Shown here in pieces: positions 31,042 to 33,150 of a stretch of 33,150 bases of DNA. The translations under genes were made by a program, and so were the position numbers. Position 1 is the stretch's first letter, and every line of letters begins with the position of its first letter. Under the pieces are notes generated by a model. It was given only the letters and a program-made list of their open reading frames with translations, was not told the DNA's origin and did not search any database. Origin of the DNA: Caryophanales bacterium UBA7476 (lineage in GTDB: Bacteria; Bacillota_I; Bacilli_A; RF39; UBA660); assembly GCA_002477275.1 (NCBI GenBank), contig DLOU01000059.1, forward strand, positions 1 through 33,150. The letters run 5' to 3'.

Positions 31042-33111
31042 ATGAAGAAGGTTATCAAAACTGGTATTTTGATTTTATTAATTGTGATAACTCTTGGAAC
31101 AGTAATAAGTTTATATAACAAAAAAAATACATCTATTCATGATGAAAGCACTAATTTTTCTACAAATAATGAAAAAGAAGTTATGGAAGAAAAATTAAAT
31201 GATAGTACTAGCAGTAAATCTACTTCAATACAAGAAAAAGAAGAAACAAAAGAAATTAAAGAAGATAAAAAAAGTGAAACTCAAACAAATGAATCAATAA
31301 AAGAGGAACAAACTTCAACAACAACTACTACTAGTCAAGAAAATAATGCTGAAGAAAAAAATAATAATGAAGTTGAAAATGATAATGACGGAGTGACAAA
31401 TACTACTTCTAATGATAACAATACAGAGACAAATAATAATACAAGTAATGAATCAGATAATAGTGATAATAAAAAGTTAATTGAACACCAAGCAACTTTC
31501 TACATAAATAATAATTTATATGCAGTTAAATGTTCAAGTGAAAAAAACAGTTGTACAATTAAAACACCAGATATAAAAGTATCAGGTTATGAAAGTATAG
31601 GTTGGTCAACAAGTCAAAATTCTAAAGAAATAAAATATAAAGAAAATGAAGAAATTAGTCTTGATAGTGATAAAGTTTTTTATGCAGTTATGAGAAAGAA
31701 AATAAATATTGATTTTATTTCGAGCGACAGTAAAATAAACGAAAAAAAGACTGAATCAAAAAGTTGCTATATATATAATTTTGAATCAAGTTGTAAAGTA
31801 ACATCACCATCAGCAAAAACAAGTAGCGATATTATAGCTATTGGATGGAATTCAAATGAAAATTCAAGAGAAAAAGAATGGGCTGAAAATGAAGAAAAAT
31901 CAGTTAGTAAAAATAAAAAGTATTATTTAATAACAAGAAGTAAAGAAAAAATTACTGCAACCTTTAAAGTACGTGATAACAACGCAGCAACAGCTTCTTA
32001 TACAGAAACAAGTTGTTACCTATATAATAGTGAAACAAAATGTAAAGTAACTACACCTAAATTAACTACAAAACAAAATGGTACTGCTATTGGATGGAGT
32101 ATTACAACTGACGGCTCAACAGCACCTATAAAAAGTGAGCAACAAATTGAAATTGGTAAAAATACTACATATTATTCTATTACATCTTTAAAAGTAATAA
32201 TAACATTTGACAAAAATACATCATATAACAACAATACTGTTAAAAAAGGTGAAAGTGGATATGATTATTCAAAAGAAAACATTGCAGCTGAAAAGTTAAG
32301 TTTTTATGAAACATCATGCTACAGTTATAATGGAAAGGGTTGTAAAATAACTAAAATACCAATAATCTACTCAACAGGAAATGAAATAAGAGGTTTCGCA
32401 CAAAATCCAACAAGTAGAACTGTTAATATCTATAATGTAGTATTTTTAAGTGATAAAAAATTATATGCAAGAGTATATAATAACGAAAATAGAGGAACAT
32501 TTAACACTATTTCTTATGGATCTCTTGGAAATGTACCAATTGAAATGGATAGAAATTTAAGTGTTGAATCAAGAAACGCATATATGAATTATATAAAACA
32601 ATTATATAATGATATGCCAGAATTATTTTATGTTAATGGAAAACTAACTTTATTATCAGAACCAGTATATGCAAGTTCAGTAAAAGGATCATCTGCAGGA
32701 ATAACTGGTGGTAGTGTTCCAAATGTATTAATTAATATACCAACTAATGTTGTACTAGATAAGAATAGGGAAGCTACAATAGTTCATGAACTTGGTCATG
32801 CTTTCGGAAATCAATACGGTAGAAGAACTGGTAATTATCCAGAAAAAAATCCAGAATTAATAAATATATATAATGCATATTCAAAATATTCAACAAAACC
32901 AATGAGAGAATACTCATATGCACATATAAATGAATTCTATGCAGATATGTTTAGATTCTCATATGAAGAAAGATTCCATAGAGGAACTGATATTGGAACA
33001 GCAACTACTGGTTATACCGCTAAAACAACACCTGAAATTAATAATATATTAAATAGATACTTATGTGTTGCACGAAATGGTTACAATGAAAATGCATCAA
33101 GTTGCAAATAA
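31042..33111 (+). CDS. lethal-factor-type surface metalloprotease with Cys-pair repeats
   Basis: 689 aa. A membrane anchor or signal (residues 5-25) is followed by ~120 residues of Ser/Thr/Asn/Glu-rich linker and four beta-type repeats (~147-483). The C-terminal ~200 residues are a zinc protease. HELGH is at 582-586 and the third ligand is predicted as E631 (INEFYADMFR). From the first His, Tyr is at +42 and Glu at +49, the same spacing as H686, Y728 and E735 of anthrax lethal factor, which places it with ATLF-like/M34 (PPEP) enzymes. Those cut host or surface proteins near prolines; this substrate is unknown. TTG 30988 is in frame, but AAAGGGGGA (31027-31035) fixes ATG 31042. Anchored display outside the cell is inferred. 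Confidence 0.87.
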   Translation: MKKVIKTGILILLIVITLGTVISLYNKKNTSIHDESTNFSTNNEKEVMEEKLNDSTSSKSTSIQEKEETKEIKEDKKSETQTNESIKEEQTSTTTTTSQENNAEEKNNNEVENDNDGVTNTTSNDNNTETNNNTSNESDNSDNKKLIEHQATFYINNNLYAVKCSSEKNSCTIKTPDIKVSGYESIGWSTSQNSKEIKYKENEEISLDSDKVFYAVMRKKINIDFISSDSKINEKKTESKSCYIYNFESSCKVTSPSAKTSSDIIAIGWNSNENSREKEWAENEEKSVSKNKKYYLITRSKEKITATFKVRDNNAATASYTETSCYLYNSETKCKVTTPKLTTKQNGTAIGWSITTDGSTAPIKSEQQIEIGKNTTYYSITSLKVIITFDKNTSYNNNTVKKGESGYDYSKENIAAEKLSFYETSCYSYNGKGCKITKIPIIYSTGNEIRGFAQNPTSRTVNIYNVVFLSDKKLYARVYNNENRGTFNTISYGSLGNVPIEMDRNLSVESRNAYMNYIKQLYNDMPELFYVNGKLTLLSEPVYASSVKGSSAGITGGSVPNVLINIPTNVVLDKNREATIVHELGHAFGNQYGRRTGNYPEKNPELINIYNAYSKYSTKPMREYSYAHINEFYADMFRFSYEERFHRGTDIGTATTGYTAKTTPEINNILNRYLCVARNGYNENASSCK
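31483..32490 (+). repeat. four beta repeats with a conserved Cys pair
   Basis: Repeat units at about 31483-31700, 31701-31950, 31951-32190 and 32191-32490. Each has a Cys-x(6-8)-Cys followed by a strand and Pro (CSSEKNSCTIKTP, CYIYNFESSCKVTSP, CYLYNSETKCKVTTP, CYSYNGKGCKITKIP). The first three also have a Gly-Trp (SIGWSTS, AIGWNSN, AIGWSIT) like Listeria-Bacteroides (InlB B-type) repeats. Confidence 0.8.
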
Positions 33112-33148
33112 AAATTAGTTCATTTGAACTAATTTCAGACTGTTGACA
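33112..33148 (+). other. downstream hairpin and cut-off -35
   Basis: AAATTAGTTC (33112-33121) pairs with GAACTAATTT (33126-33135) but lacks a T run, so it is a doubtful terminator. TTGACA at 33143-33148 may be the -35 of a gene beyond the window. Confidence 0.4.
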
Positions 33149-33150
33149 AA

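Noticed and set aside
1..33150. IS elements, prophage, CRISPR or toxin-antitoxin genes
   Set aside because: No transposase, integrase, phage structural gene, regular spaced direct repeats or toxin-antitoxin pair was seen on either strand.

Overview
The window is strongly A+T-rich, densely coded DNA from a low-GC Gram-positive bacterium. Shine-Dalgarno sites are strong (AAGGAG, GGAGG), most transcription units end in short hairpins followed by T runs, and several genes belong to families typical of Bacillota (CdaA/CdaR, OhrR, CtpA-like protease, DUF378, sortase). TGA is used as a stop (coaE at 3312-3314, coaD at 3791-3793) and Trp is encoded by TGG, so this is the standard bacterial code and not the Mycoplasma code. 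The tmRNA tag nevertheless ends in AFA, as in Mollicutes. My inference is a deep Bacilli or Mollicutes-neighbour lineage, such as the uncultured gut RF39-type groups. No IS element, prophage or CRISPR array is visible.

Layout. 1-2650: an unknown protein, tmRNA (ssrA), a macro-domain-like protein and a convergent LysR regulator. 2736-5221: a coaE-coaD-MBL hydrolase unit, then a 5'-nucleotidase-like HAD protein. 5275-5937: a ClpX-like protein that has lost its Walker A motif. 6036-7550: gpmI. 7619-12927: a tandem pair of 434-aa GT-C-like membrane proteins followed closely by a Ca2+-type P-type ATPase. 13021-14191: an XRE regulator fused to a DUF2975-like membrane domain, overlapping a small helical protein. 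14309-16487: a peroxide-defence operon (thiol peroxidase of the GPx family, trxB, trxA, ohrR) behind a sigma-A promoter covered by a perfect 24-bp OhrR-type palindrome. 16769-18950: cdaA-cdaR, which make and control c-di-AMP. 18982-22327: a DUF378 protein, a LolA-like lipoprotein, a cysteine-less thioredoxin-like membrane protein, tRNA-Asn and an S41 protease.

22329-33111 is rich in surface proteins. It holds a thioester-domain/CnaB adhesin whose end overlaps its own sortase, an LRR-like protein with a duplicated ~230-residue module fused to a transglutaminase-like domain, a secreted Ig-like protein, and a membrane-anchored metalloprotease with an anthrax-lethal-factor-type catalytic domain behind four Cys-pair repeats. 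Between them lie fhs and an nfeD-stomatin pair. Three of these proteins carry chemistry that makes or breaks covalent bonds on proteins outside the cell, so the end of the window looks like a cell-envelope and host-interaction region.

Most interesting items: the degenerate ClpX-like protein together with the Lon-type tmRNA tag; the OhrR-operator redox operon; the thioester adhesin-sortase pair with a VPNTR-like signal; the LRR-transglutaminase; and the lethal-factor-like protease.
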